The translations under genes and the position numbers were made by a program. A stretch of DNA of 64,000 nt from Sanguibacter suarezii NBRC 16159 (lineage in GTDB: Bacteria; Actinomycetota; Actinomycetes; Actinomycetales; Cellulomonadaceae), in assembly GCF_001552735.1 (NCBI RefSeq), contig NZ_BCRT01000010.1, positions 248,001-312,000 of the forward strand. Reading direction: 5' to 3'. Within the stretch, counting starts at the first letter, position 1; every line of letters begins with the position of its first letter. Below are positions 37,445 to 46,258 of this stretch, one piece after another. Under the pieces are notes generated by a model. That model saw only the letters and a program-made list of their open reading frames with translations, was not told where the DNA came from and did no database searches.

Positions 37445-38494
37445 GAGCAGGCCGTCCGCCGCGTCGAGCACGTCCTCGACGGTCACCGCTGCCAGCACCG
37501 GGTCCAGCACGTCGGCGTGCGGATCGCCTCGATGATCGCCTCTCTGCTCGTCGTGCTCACCGTGCTCACCGTGCTCACCGTGCTCGTCGTGCTCACCGTG
37601 CGCGCCGTACTCACCTGGTCCGCCGTGCCACAGCGTGGTGTGCAGGTGGGGGTCGAGGGCAGGTCCCCACAGCCGCGGAGGGGTCGGGCCGAACAGGACG
37701 ACGGACGGCGTCGCGAAGGCCGTCGCGAGGTGCGCCACCCCCGTGTCCGCGCTGACGAGCAGGTCCGCTGTGCCGACCAGCCGGGCGAGGGCCGGCAGGT
37801 CGAGCCGGCCGCCGGCGTCGTGCACGCCTGGCGCCGCCGGCGGGGCGGCCGGCATGGACGTGACGGGGGCGCGGTGCCCGCACACCTGGGCGGTGATCTC
37901 CCGCTCCTGCGCGGTGCCGGTGACCACCACGCGGCGCCCTGCCGCGGCCAGGTGCGCCACCACGGCGGCGAACCGCTCGGGCGGCCAGCGCCGCGACGGG
38001 GACGCCGCGCCGGGATGGACGACGACGTGGCCGCGCCGCGGCCCTGGCGCGGGCAGGCGTAGGTCCTCTCGCCCGCAGGTCCCGCCCACCCTGCTCAGGA
38101 GCCGGCACCACCGGTCGACCTCGTGCTCGTCGGCGTCCCACTCCGGACCGGGTGTGCCTGTCGCGGGGCAGTCGAAGGCGACGAGCTGGTCCGGTCGGGT
38201 GTCCAGCAGCAGGCGGTGGCTCTGCGGACCGCGACCGTGCAGGTTCACCGCGACGTGCCCGCTGACGTGACTCCCGCCGGGCGGGCGGGGCCAGTCGAGC
38301 GGGGCCGCGAGGCCGCTGGTGGGGAGCACGGCGTCGACGAGGCGATGCTGGTGCAGCCACCGGCCGAGGTCCAGCCGCCCGGCCACGGTGATCTGGCGCT
38401 CGGGCCACGCCCGGCGCACGCCCCGTAGCGCTGCCACGGCGGCGAGCGCGTCGCCCAGGCCTAGCGCGCGCAGCACCAGGACGTCACCGGTCAC
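37412..38494 (-). CDS. GT9 family glycosyltransferase, heptosyltransferase-like
   Basis: 360 residues from the GTG at 38494, which overlaps the stop of the SDR gene (GTGA) and puts VLVLRALGLGDALAAV at the N-terminus, as in GT9 enzymes. HVVVHPGAASPSRRWPPERFAAV and LVSADTGVAHLATAFATPSVVLFGPT are the donor-site blocks of ADP-heptose:LPS heptosyltransferases. A low-complexity insert near residues 297-320 (HGEHDEHGEHGEHGEHDE) comes from 9-bp DNA repeats. Last gene of the heptose operon; a longer frame to 38545 exists but would begin inside the SDR gene. Confidence 0.85.
   Translation of the reverse strand: MTGDVLVLRALGLGDALAAVAALRGVRRAWPERQITVAGRLDLGRWLHQHRLVDAVLPTSGLAAPLDWPRPPGGSHVSGHVAVNLHGRGPQSHRLLLDTRPDQLVAFDCPATGTPGPEWDADEHEVDRWCRLLSRVGGTCGREDLRLPAPGPRRGHVVVHPGAASPSRRWPPERFAAVVAHLAAAGRRVVVTGTAQEREITAQVCGHRAPVTSMPAAPPAAPGVHDAGGRLDLPALARLVGTADLLVSADTGVAHLATAFATPSVVLFGPTPPRLWGPALDPHLHTTLWHGGPGEYGAHGEHDEHGEHGEHGEHDEQRGDHRGDPHADVLDPVLAAVTVEDVLDAADGLLSASRRRQPAL
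37546..37604. repeat. 9-bp tandem repeat inside the GT9 gene
   Basis: About six copies of a 9-bp unit close to GTGCTCACC (variants GTGCTCGTC, GTGCGCGCC) run in tandem. They encode HGE/HDE tripeptides on the minus strand. Copy number can change without breaking the frame. Confidence 0.75.
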
Positions 38495-39201
38495 GGCCAG
38501 GACGTCTCGCCCGAGGACATGACGAGCATCTCCCGGATCTCGCACCCCACGGGCTGGCGCAAGGCCATCACCACCGTCGCAGCGGTGCTGCGCGGGTCGT
38601 TGAGGTCGGCCTCAGGGCCGGGGCGGTACTGCTCGGGCCGTCCGTCGAAGAAGGGGGTGCGCATCCCGCCCGGCACCAGGCACGTCACGCCCACCCGCCC
38701 GGCCATCTCCGCGGAGAGCGCCTGGGAGAACCCGCGGATGGCGAACTTGGAGGCGCAGTACGCCGTCGCGTCACCCACCCCGCGCAGCGCGAGGGTGGAG
38801 GCGACAGTGACCACCGTCCCGCGGCGTTCGTCCAGGTAGGGCAGTGCCGCCCGGATGGTGGCCACCGTGCCGAAGAGGTTGACCCGGATGACCTGCTCCC
38901 AGCGCTCGGTCTCGATCTCGCCGAGCGCCCCGCACGCGTCCACGCCGGCCGCGGTGACCACCGCGTCGGGTGGTCCCACCTCGGCCGCCAGGGTGGTCAC
39001 GGCGTCAGCGGTCGCGGCGGAGTCGGACAGGTCCACGACGGCGTGCGCGACGCCGGAGGCGGGCGGCACGCGGTCCAGCACGACCGGGGTGCCGCCGGCT
39101 GCGGCGACGGCCTCCACCACGGCGGCGCCCAGTCCGCTCGACCCCCCGGTCACGTAGACGGTGCCGAGGTCACGCTGGGCCAGGTCGACGGGTGCGCTCA
39201 T
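38491..39201 (-). CDS. short-chain dehydrogenase/reductase
   Basis: 236 residues, classical SDR: TGGSSGLGAAVVEA for NAD(P), AGVDACGALGEIE, and YCASKFAIRGFSQAL with catalytic Tyr and Lys. PGGMRTPFF is a usual post-catalytic segment. It is translationally coupled on both sides within the heptose operon (ATGA with the fusion gene, GTGA with GT9), so it likely modifies a sugar or aglycone in that pathway. It is not the extended-SDR type of HldD, the ADP-heptose 6-epimerase. Substrate unknown. Confidence 0.82.
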   Translation of the reverse strand: MSAPVDLAQRDLGTVYVTGGSSGLGAAVVEAVAAAGGTPVVLDRVPPASGVAHAVVDLSDSAATADAVTTLAAEVGPPDAVVTAAGVDACGALGEIETERWEQVIRVNLFGTVATIRAALPYLDERRGTVVTVASTLALRGVGDATAYCASKFAIRGFSQALSAEMAGRVGVTCLVPGGMRTPFFDGRPEQYRPGPEADLNDPRSTAATVVMALRQPVGCEIREMLVMSSGETSWP

Positions 39202-41351
39202 GAGGACTCCTTCAAGGTGGGTGAGGTGGTTGCTGGTGCTGCTGAGGTCGCTGCGGTGGGTGTCATGGTGGGGCGTGCGGTGCTCGTTCTGCTGGCACTG
39301 CTGCGAGCAGACCGGTCGAGGATCGCGGTGGTGGACCGTCCTTCGACGAAGGGCAGGACCACCACGCGGCCGCCGTGCCCGCGGACCACCGCGGACTCCG
39401 GCAGGTCGTCGGCGACGTAGTCACCGCCCTTGGCCCAGACGTCAGGGCGCAGCCGGTCCAGCACGGCGCCAGGGTCGTCCTCGTCGAAGATCACCACCTC
39501 GGTGACGCAGTCCAGGGCGGCCAGCAGACGAGCCCGGTCGGCCTGGGGGATGACCGGCCGCGACGGACCCTTCAGCCGGCGCACGGAGTCGTCGCTGTTG
39601 AGCAGCACCACGAGGCTGTCACCGAGCCTCGCGGCCGCCTCGAGGGTGGCCACGTGCCCGGCGTGGACGATGTCGAAGCAGCCCCCCGTCGCCACGACCG
39701 TGCCGGTCTCACGCAACCGAGAGCCCAGCCGCTCGACGTCGGCGACCGTCGCGTCGGTCTGGGCAGCGGGCGAGGACGCCGGCTGCGCGGCACCGGCATC
39801 GGTGCCAGCATCAGCGCGCGACCGGCGCCGGAAGCCGTCAGCGCCGCCGGCCTCGACCCACGCGGACGCGGCGCCCACGGCCCGGACGACCGCCTCCAGG
39901 ACGTCGGAGTCCTGGGCCAGGGCGATGGCCACGGACGCCGCGAACCGGTCGCCCGCGCCGCAGGCGTCACCGCGTGCCGGGTGGGCGGGGACGTAGACAG
40001 GGGATCCGGTCGCCTGGGCGAGGAAGGCGCCACGGTCCCCGGCGGTCACCGCGACCGCACCGGCGTCCCAGCTGCGGCACAACGCCTGGGCGAGGCCGCC
40101 CACGTCGTCGGGATCGACGTCCAGGTGCAGTTCAGCGGCCATGGAGACGGCCTCGGCGAGGTTGGGCGTGACGATCGCGGTGCCGGCCACCGGCGGCCCT
40201 CCCCGCGGGTGCGGGTCCCACACGACCGGGGTCGTGAGGGCCGCGGCGGCGATCGCCTCGCGCACCGGACCGTCGTAGGTGACCCCGGCGCCGTAGTCGG
40301 AGACGAGCAGGACGCGGGTGTCGGCGAGGGCCCGGTCGAGCTCGGCCGGCGGGACGTGGCCCGGTCGTGCCGGGCCGCCGTCGTCCACCCGCACCACGGT
40401 CTGGCCGCCCGAGCGCACCCGGGTCTTGCGGCGGGTCGAGCCCTCCTGGGGCAGCGGGACGAGGTCGACGTGCTCGGTGAGCAGGCGGGTGAGCTCGGCG
40501 GCCGGGGCGTCAGCGGCGATGGGTGCCACGAGACGTACGTGCGCCTGCTGGGCGCACAGGACCGCGGTGAGACCGGCGCCGCCTGGGCTCTGGCGCACCT
40601 CGAGAGTGTCCACCACCGGGACCGGGGTGTCCGGGCAGAGCCGCGTCACGACGCCGTCGACGTCCCGGTCGAGGAGCACGTCGCCGACGACGGTGACCAG
40701 CGCGGGAAGAGGTTCGGCGGCGGCCGGGGCGGCGCGCAGCCGGGCGTCCAGGGCCGCACACAGCGCGTGGACGGCGACGAGGTGGAGCTCCTGGATGCCG
40801 GCCGTGGAGGACGCCTCAAGGGTCAGCGCGTCGTCGCAGGCCGCGGCGAGGGTCGAGGGTCCTGGCCCGGTCATCGCCCACACCGTCAGGCCGAGCTCGC
40901 GGCCGCGCCGCGCGGCAGCCACGACGTTCGGGCTCTCGCCCGAGGTGGACAGCAGCACCAGGACGTCCCCGGCCCGGCCGTGTGCCTGCACCTGACGGGC
41001 GAACATCTCCGGGACGCCGTAGTCGTTGACGATCGCGGTGAGGCTCGACGTCTCGGCGTGCAGGCTGATCGCCGACAGGGGCACCCGCTCGCCGTCGAAG
41101 CGGCCCACCAGCTCGGCGGTGAGGTGCTGGGCCTCGGCGGCGCTCCCGCCGTTGCCGGCCGCGAGCAACCGTCCTCCGGCAGGCAGCACGGTCGCCAGGT
41201 GCGCCCCCCACCGGTCGATGCGCTCGCTCTGGCGGCCCAGTGCCGCCAGGCCAGTGGTCAGGTCCTCGCAGTGGGTGGCCAGCTGATACCGGGCAGGGGC
41301 GCGCGAGCCTGAGCCGTGCGGGTGGGACCCGGGCCGGCGGGGGGACATCAT
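39198..41351 (-). CDS. trifunctional heptose enzyme: SIS isomerase + PfkB kinase + adenylyltransferase
   Basis: 717 residues, three fused domains. Residues 20-205 are a GmhA-like SIS isomerase (GNGGSAAEAQH at 66-76, STSGESPNV, GIQELHL), expected to turn sedoheptulose 7-phosphate into D-glycero-D-manno-heptose 7-phosphate. Residues 217-500 are a PfkB/HldE kinase (GGAGLTAVL, SDYGAGV, GDACGAGDRF with catalytic Asp468). Residues 550-690 are an HldE-type cytidylyltransferase-fold domain (GGCFDIVHAGH at 556-566, DVWAKGGDY). The last 35 residues are Thr/Ser/Ala-rich. The frame continues far upstream, but ATG at 41351 overlaps the stop of the GT4 gene and has GGAGG before it. Together with the GmhB domain at 44684 it supplies ADP-heptose. 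Confidence 0.9.
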   Translation of the reverse strand: MMSPRRPGSHPHGSGSRAPARYQLATHCEDLTTGLAALGRQSERIDRWGAHLATVLPAGGRLLAAGNGGSAAEAQHLTAELVGRFDGERVPLSAISLHAETSSLTAIVNDYGVPEMFARQVQAHGRAGDVLVLLSTSGESPNVVAAARRGRELGLTVWAMTGPGPSTLAAACDDALTLEASSTAGIQELHLVAVHALCAALDARLRAAPAAAEPLPALVTVVGDVLLDRDVDGVVTRLCPDTPVPVVDTLEVRQSPGGAGLTAVLCAQQAHVRLVAPIAADAPAAELTRLLTEHVDLVPLPQEGSTRRKTRVRSGGQTVVRVDDGGPARPGHVPPAELDRALADTRVLLVSDYGAGVTYDGPVREAIAAAALTTPVVWDPHPRGGPPVAGTAIVTPNLAEAVSMAAELHLDVDPDDVGGLAQALCRSWDAGAVAVTAGDRGAFLAQATGSPVYVPAHPARGDACGAGDRFAASVAIALAQDSDVLEAVVRAVGAASAWVEAGGADGFRRRSRADAGTDAGAAQPASSPAAQTDATVADVERLGSRLRETGTVVATGGCFDIVHAGHVATLEAAARLGDSLVVLLNSDDSVRRLKGPSRPVIPQADRARLLAALDCVTEVVIFDEDDPGAVLDRLRPDVWAKGGDYVADDLPESAVVRGHGGRVVVLPFVEGRSTTAILDRSARSSASRTSTARPTMTPTAATSAAPATTSPTLKESS

Positions 41352-42649
41352 CGTTCCTCCACCGGCCAGGGCACGGTGACCGTGCCGGCGGTCGTGCGGG
41401 CGGCCACCGCGGACCCGACGTCGAGGTCCTGCGCGGTGGGTGCCGCCGTGGCCGCCACCGCGGTCCGGTAGGCGTGCGCGGTGCGTTCGGCCACCGTCGA
41501 CCAGCCGTAGAGCCGCTCGGCTCGGCGCCGTCCCGCGGCTCCCAGCGCCTCTCCCAGCCCGGGGTCGGAGTGCAGCCGGAGCAGTGCCCGGGCCAGCGCG
41601 ACAGGGTCCTGCGGGGGCACCAGCAGCCCGGTGCGCTCGTGCAGCACCGAGTCCAGCAGCCCGCCGACGGCGCTGCCCACCACCGGCCGCCCGCAGGCGG
41701 CCGCCTCGATCGGCACGATCCCGAACGGTTCGTACCAGGGGTCGCACACCACCACGTCGGCCGCGTGCATCGCTGCGCGCACCTCGTCCTGGGTCAGGCT
41801 TCCCACCAGTCGCACCCGGTCGGCGACGCCCAGCTCCTGCGCGAGGGCGCGCAGCCGCGCCGCCTCGACGTCGACGTCCAGGTCGGCGGCCGGCGGGCCG
41901 CCGGCCACGACGAGCTCCACGTCGGGGGTGTCCACCAGGGCGCGCACGATCGTCTCGATGCCCTTGCGCTCCACGAGCCGGCCCACGGACAAGGCCACGA
42001 ACCTGCCGTCGTCTGGCCTGACCCGCTCGCTCTGCCCGGGGACCGGGAGCCTGAACTTGTCCAGGTCCACCCCGCACGGCACCACCTCGATGCGGTCCGG
42101 GTCAGCGCCGAGCGCTGTCAGCTCGGCCACCTCGTCCGAGCAGGTGGCCACGATGAGATCCACCTCCGCGCACAGGAGACGTTCGAGGTCCACGCGACCA
42201 GCCGGGCTGGTGTCGCGGTCGCCTTGGTGGCGGTGCTTGACGGAGCCCAGGGCGTGGAAGGTCTGCACGAGCGGGGCCGGCACGGTCCTGGTCGCGCGCA
42301 GCCCGGCCAGACCCGACATCCAGAAGTGGGCGTGGACCACGTCCGGGGGAGCTGAGCGTGCCCACCTGGCAGCCAGCTCGTCCCCGAAGGCGTCCATGTG
42401 CACGAGGAGCTCGTCCTTGGGGATGTGGACGGGTGGGCCGGCGTCGACATGGACGACGTCCACCCCCGGCGCCAGCGGCACCACCACCGGCAGGTCCGGG
42501 TCGTCACGACGGGTGTAGACCGTGACCGCGTGGCCCTGCGCGCCCAGGTGCTGCGCGAGCGAGGCGACATGGACGTTCTGGCCGCCTGCGTCCACGCTCC
42601 CCAGCGTGGCGAGCGGGCTGGCGTGCTCTGAGATCATCGCGATCCTCAT
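41348..42649 (-). CDS. GT4-type glycosyltransferase
   Basis: 433 residues, GT-B fold. N-terminal MRIAMISEHASPLATLGSVDAGGQNVHVASLA is the acceptor-side start of MshA/sucrose-phosphate-synthase-like enzymes. HAHFWMSGLAG, SVGRLVERKGIETIVRAL and DPWYEPFGIVPIEAAACGRPVVGSAVGG (EX7E motif) form the donor site. ATG at 42649 overlaps the stop of the upstream gene (ATGA). Donor and acceptor unknown; the operon suggests assembly of a heptose-containing glycan. The closeness to MshA is only in general fold, since the actual mycothiol enzyme has other motifs and neighbours. Confidence 0.87.
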   Translation of the reverse strand: MRIAMISEHASPLATLGSVDAGGQNVHVASLAQHLGAQGHAVTVYTRRDDPDLPVVVPLAPGVDVVHVDAGPPVHIPKDELLVHMDAFGDELAARWARSAPPDVVHAHFWMSGLAGLRATRTVPAPLVQTFHALGSVKHRHQGDRDTSPAGRVDLERLLCAEVDLIVATCSDEVAELTALGADPDRIEVVPCGVDLDKFRLPVPGQSERVRPDDGRFVALSVGRLVERKGIETIVRALVDTPDVELVVAGGPPAADLDVDVEAARLRALAQELGVADRVRLVGSLTQDEVRAAMHAADVVVCDPWYEPFGIVPIEAAACGRPVVGSAVGGLLDSVLHERTGLLVPPQDPVALARALLRLHSDPGLGEALGAAGRRRAERLYGWSTVAERTAHAYRTAVAATAAPTAQDLDVGSAVAARTTAGTVTVPWPVEER

Positions 42650-43647
42650 GGGGTCACCTCCTGCAGCAGCGTGTCCCAGCGGAGCAGGAACTCCGCCAGG
42701 GGGTATCGGGTGAGCACGTGGGCGCGAGCTGCGTCCCCACGTGCCCGGGCCTCGTCCGGGTCGGCGATCCAGCGGTGGGCGGCGGCGACGAGGTCCTGCG
42801 GCCGGTTGCTCACCACCCCCGCGGCGGCCGGGACCGCCTCCGGGGTCTCGGTGGTCGCCAGGGCGACGACCGGGAGTCCCACAGCCATCGCCTCCAGCAG
42901 CGCGAGGCCCAGGCTCGTCCACCGGAAAGGGTGGAGATAGACGCGCGCCTGGCCGAGGCGGGCGTGCATCGCGTGCTGCGGTACGTCACCGTGCAAGGTG
43001 GCGTCCGAGCCCAGGCCGCCGGTCGCGTCCAGGTGCGCTCGCAGCCCGTCGACTCCCATGCCGTAGACGTCGAGGGCGGCTTCGCGGCCCATGTGCAGGA
43101 GGACGTCCGTGCCCGCCACCCGCCAGCGGCGCACCGGTTCGTTGACCACGGCGGCCACGGTCGAGCGTTCACCGGTGTAGAGGTGGCCGGGGTCGGGGAT
43201 CCCGTGGTCGATGACGACGGTGCGTGCCGTGCCGTTGTCCCACATGAGCGCGTTGAAGGCGGTGACGTGGACGAGCGGCACCGTGCCGTCGGCGACCACG
43301 TCGACGTCGGCCATGGGATGGCGGGTCGACGCCGCGTGCCCGGTCGGGGCGTTGTGCTCGACGTAGACGGCGGGGAGGTCGCGGCCTGCCCGTGCGCCGG
43401 TCCAGCGCTCGAGGAGGTCGATCTCGTGCGGTCGCTGCAGCACCACGACGTCCACCCCGCCTGCCCGGACCTGCTCCGCCAGTTGCTGCGGCGTGTGCTC
43501 GACCGCGGTGGCCGGCCAGGTCCAGGTGCGGGCCCGGCCGCGCCCGTCGGCGTCGCGGTCCGCGGTGAGCGGGAGCAGGTAGTCGTGCCGCCCGGCGACG
43601 AAGCTCGTCGTCCAGGAGCCGTGCACGTGCCAGGTGAGGATCCTCAT
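42646..43647 (-). CDS. glycosyltransferase, GT4-like
   Basis: 333 residues. MRILTWHVHGSWTTSFVAGRHDYLLPL is an unusual N-terminus that I have seen in actinobacterial envelope glycosyltransferases. YVEHNAPTGHAAST, VIDHGIPD, DVLLHMGREAALDVYGMG and the C-terminal FRWTSLGLALLEAMAVGLPVVALATTETPEAV (EX7E-like) support a retaining GT-B enzyme. ATG at 43647 overlaps the stop of the GT9 gene upstream. The substrate is not readable. Confidence 0.8.
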   Translation of the reverse strand: MRILTWHVHGSWTTSFVAGRHDYLLPLTADRDADGRGRARTWTWPATAVEHTPQQLAEQVRAGGVDVVVLQRPHEIDLLERWTGARAGRDLPAVYVEHNAPTGHAASTRHPMADVDVVADGTVPLVHVTAFNALMWDNGTARTVVIDHGIPDPGHLYTGERSTVAAVVNEPVRRWRVAGTDVLLHMGREAALDVYGMGVDGLRAHLDATGGLGSDATLHGDVPQHAMHARLGQARVYLHPFRWTSLGLALLEAMAVGLPVVALATTETPEAVPAAAGVVSNRPQDLVAAAHRWIADPDEARARGDAARAHVLTRYPLAEFLLRWDTLLQEVTP

Positions 43648-44693
43648 GTGAGCACCTCGGCTCGGATGAGGCTCTCGGCGGCGTCGGCCACCTGCTGCGG
43701 GGGGACCGCGGTGAGGCAGGGGTGGCCCGGCACCGGGCAGACCCGGGCGCGGGACCCTGCGCAGGGCGCCTGCTGGTCCCCGAGCACCACCGACGCCACG
43801 CCCCACGGAGCCCACCGCTGCGCCGGCACCACGGGTGAGAACAGGCTCACCACCGGGGTGCCGACGGCGGCGGACAGGTGCGCGGGGCCGGTGTTGCCCG
43901 CGATCACGCAGTCGGCGCCGGCCAGCACCGCGGCGAGGGAGGCGAGGGTGGTCCGGCCACCGAGGTCGCGCACGTGGGGCTGGCCCGCGCTGACGGCTGC
44001 GGCGAGGGAGCGTTCACGCGGTCCGCCGGTGACCACCACCTGGTGCCCGCGCCGGCCGAGCTCGGCGACGATCTCTCGCGCGTGCGCCGGCGTGGGCGCC
44101 CGGGAGGGCACCGACGCGCCGGGGTGGACCACCACGTACGGACCGGGTGGGACGAGGTCCGCCGCGCTGGGCAGCGGCCCGCGGACGGCGAGGCGCTGGT
44201 CGAGCGGGCGAGGGGTGGGGAAGCCTGCGGCGCGGACGAGGTCGAGGGCGGCCTCGACCTCGTGCATGCCGGCCGGGCGGCGGTGGCGGACGTCGAGCAG
44301 CGACCCGGGGTAGTCCTCGCTCGTCGCGGCGATCAGCGGGATCCCGGCCAGCCGCGCCAGGAGCGCCATGGGCAGGGGGGACTGGTGGTCGGAGGTGAAG
44401 ATCACGGCGGCGTCGTACCGCTGCGCGGCGAGCTCGTCGACGAGGCGGTCCACCTGGGCGGGTTCTACCGGCGTCGGCGTGTACCCCGCCCACGGTGCGT
44501 CGAACTGCAGCACGGTGCGCACGCCGGGCAGCAGGGCCCCCGCGCCGGCGGCTGCGGGGGAGGCGAGCAGGTCCACCGAGCCGGCGGTGGCGGCCATGAC
44601 GCGGACCGCGGGACCGGTGAGCAGGACGTCACCGTCGCTGTCGAGGCGGACCGCGAGGACGTGCGCTGACCTGAGGGAGGTGATCATCGCCAT
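43644..44693 (-). CDS. GT9 family glycosyltransferase, heptosyltransferase-like
   Basis: 349 residues. HVLAVRLDSDGDVLLTGPAVR is the N-terminal GT9 pattern; YVVVHPGASVPSRAPTPAHAREIV and CVIAGNTGPAHLSAAVGTPVVSLFSPV are the donor-site blocks; RVCPVPGHPCLTAV near the C-terminus is a Cys-containing tail also seen in WaaF-like proteins. Second GT9 enzyme of the operon, so at least two heptose (or related) transfers are likely. The start overlaps the stop of the GT2-GmhB gene by 10 nt. Confidence 0.87.
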   Translation of the reverse strand: MAMITSLRSAHVLAVRLDSDGDVLLTGPAVRVMAATAGSVDLLASPAAAGAGALLPGVRTVLQFDAPWAGYTPTPVEPAQVDRLVDELAAQRYDAAVIFTSDHQSPLPMALLARLAGIPLIAATSEDYPGSLLDVRHRRPAGMHEVEAALDLVRAAGFPTPRPLDQRLAVRGPLPSAADLVPPGPYVVVHPGASVPSRAPTPAHAREIVAELGRRGHQVVVTGGPRERSLAAAVSAGQPHVRDLGGRTTLASLAAVLAGADCVIAGNTGPAHLSAAVGTPVVSLFSPVVPAQRWAPWGVASVVLGDQQAPCAGSRARVCPVPGHPCLTAVPPQQVADAAESLIRAEVLT

Positions 44694-46258
44694 GCCGCTC
44701 GCCCCAGCTCCGGGCTCGCCGCGCCCAGGCGGGCGGCGAGCAGGTCGATGGCCCCGGCCAGGTCTGCGGCGACGAGCTCGGCCTCGGCGACCTCCTCGGT
44801 GCGGGTGGCCGGTGCCGGGACGAGGACGCCGACGGCGCCGGCCGCGCGCGCGGCCTCGACGTCAGCTCCGATGTCCCCGACGACGGCGCACGCAGCGGGC
44901 GCCAGGCCCAGCTCCTGCGCGGCGGCGAGGATCATGCCCGGACGAGGTTTGCGGCACAGGCACTCGTCCTCGGGGCAGTGCGGGCACACCTGCCACGTGT
45001 CGAAGGGGCCGAGCCGCGCCTCCACCTCCGCGTTGACGGACTGGACCTGGGCGGCGGTGAGGAGTCCTCGGCACAGTCCTGACTGGTTGGTGACCACGCC
45101 GACGAGCACACCGCGGGAGCGCAGCGCGTCCAGCACCGCGCGCGCGCCCTCGGTGGGGCGGACGGCCTCGGGGTCACCGTTGTAGGGGATGTCCTCGATG
45201 AGGGTGCCGTCGCGGTCGAAGAGCACGGCGTCGATGGGCAGCGGCCACGGCGGGAGGCCGCCCCGGGCGTTCCACTCCCCGCGGGCCCGGTGGGCGACTG
45301 CGGCGAAGGGGATGGCGACGCTGGTCCAGGCCAGACGGCGGGCCTCGCGCGCGAAGACCTCGTCCGCGGGTCGAGGGCCAGGGGTCAGCCGCCGGACGAA
45401 GAAGTCCGCGGTGAAGGCTGCCCATACCCACGCAGCGACCGCCGTCAGACGCGGGCGGCGCGTGAGGGCCGCGGCGACGGTCAGGGCGGCCACGGCGACG
45501 GTGGCCAGGTGCAGTCGGAGCCGGCCGCGACCGGTCTGGGCGACCGTGCGCCACCGCCGGCCGTGCAGGGCGCGCAGCGTCGCGTCGTCGAAGGTCCCTG
45601 CCTGGACGCGCAGGCTGACGTCGTCGGCTGCGGGGCGGACGGGGTGCAGGACGTGCCGCTCGCCCTGGGCGAGCGTCCACCCGGCCCGGCGCACCCGGGC
45701 GGCCAGGTCCGCGTCCTCGCGGTAGGCCCGCGGGAACCGTTCGTCGAAGCCGGACACCTGCTCCAGGGTCACCCGGCGGTAGGCCATGTCAGCCGTGGCC
45801 CAGCGGGCTGACTCCAGGCCGGCGGTGGACCGTTCCCAGTCGGTGGGGCGGCGTCCCGGTGGCAGCGGCACGACGATGCGCCCCTGCACCCCGCCCACCC
45901 GCGGGGCGGCCGACCTCAGGTCTGCGAGCAGGTCCGGCGCCCAGCTCGGAGGGAGCTGGACGTCGTCGTCGAGGAACACCACCCAGGGCGTCCGTGCGCA
46001 GCGCCAGCCGGCGTTGCGGGCCGCGGCCGGGCCGCGCCCGCCCGTGCGCACGATGCGCACCGGCAGCCAGGCGCCCGACTGTCCCAGGTCGACGCCGGGT
46101 GCGCCTGGGGCGGCGGGACGGTCGTCCACGACGACCACCTCCTGCGGCATGACGTGCGCGCCGTGCACCTCCTGCGCTGCCAGGCTCGTCAGCAGGACCG
46201 CCAGGGAGGGCCTGCCGATCGTGGGCACGACGATCGTGTAGTCCTGCGCCGGGCTCAT
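44684..46258 (-). CDS. fusion of GT2 glycosyltransferase and GmhB-type heptose bisphosphate phosphatase
   Basis: 524 residues. Residues 5-240 are a GT2 (GT-A) enzyme: VVPTIGRPSLAVLL, GPAAARNAGW, FLDDDVQLP (DxD-like) and GFDERFPRAYREDADLAARV. A hydrophobic stretch (about 248-290) may be membrane-associated. Residues 343-510 are a HAD phosphatase: DRDGT at 348-352 (nucleophile Asp348, acid Asp350), VVTNQSGLCRGLL, and a GmhB-like zinc site with Cys425, His427, Cys433 and Cys435 before RKPRPGM. GmhB removes the 7-phosphate of heptose 1,7-bisphosphate, the one step missing from the trifunctional enzyme. ATG at 46258 overlaps the carbamoyltransferase stop. Confidence 0.88.
   Translation of the reverse strand: MSPAQDYTIVVPTIGRPSLAVLLTSLAAQEVHGAHVMPQEVVVVDDRPAAPGAPGVDLGQSGAWLPVRIVRTGGRGPAAARNAGWRCARTPWVVFLDDDVQLPPSWAPDLLADLRSAAPRVGGVQGRIVVPLPPGRRPTDWERSTAGLESARWATADMAYRRVTLEQVSGFDERFPRAYREDADLAARVRRAGWTLAQGERHVLHPVRPAADDVSLRVQAGTFDDATLRALHGRRWRTVAQTGRGRLRLHLATVAVAALTVAAALTRRPRLTAVAAWVWAAFTADFFVRRLTPGPRPADEVFAREARRLAWTSVAIPFAAVAHRARGEWNARGGLPPWPLPIDAVLFDRDGTLIEDIPYNGDPEAVRPTEGARAVLDALRSRGVLVGVVTNQSGLCRGLLTAAQVQSVNAEVEARLGPFDTWQVCPHCPEDECLCRKPRPGMILAAAQELGLAPAACAVVGDIGADVEAARAAGAVGVLVPAPATRTEEVAEAELVAADLAGAIDLLAARLGAASPELGRAAWR

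Noticed and set aside
38495-38545. Earlier start for the GT9 gene
   Set aside because: Would overlap the SDR gene by 55 nt and add residues before the usual GT9 N-terminus; the GTG at 38494 forms a GTGA junction.
41352-42077. N-terminal extension of the trifunctional heptose enzyme
   Set aside because: The frame is open but runs through the GT4 gene in another frame; the ATG at 41351 with GGAGG and an ATGA overlap is the consistent start.
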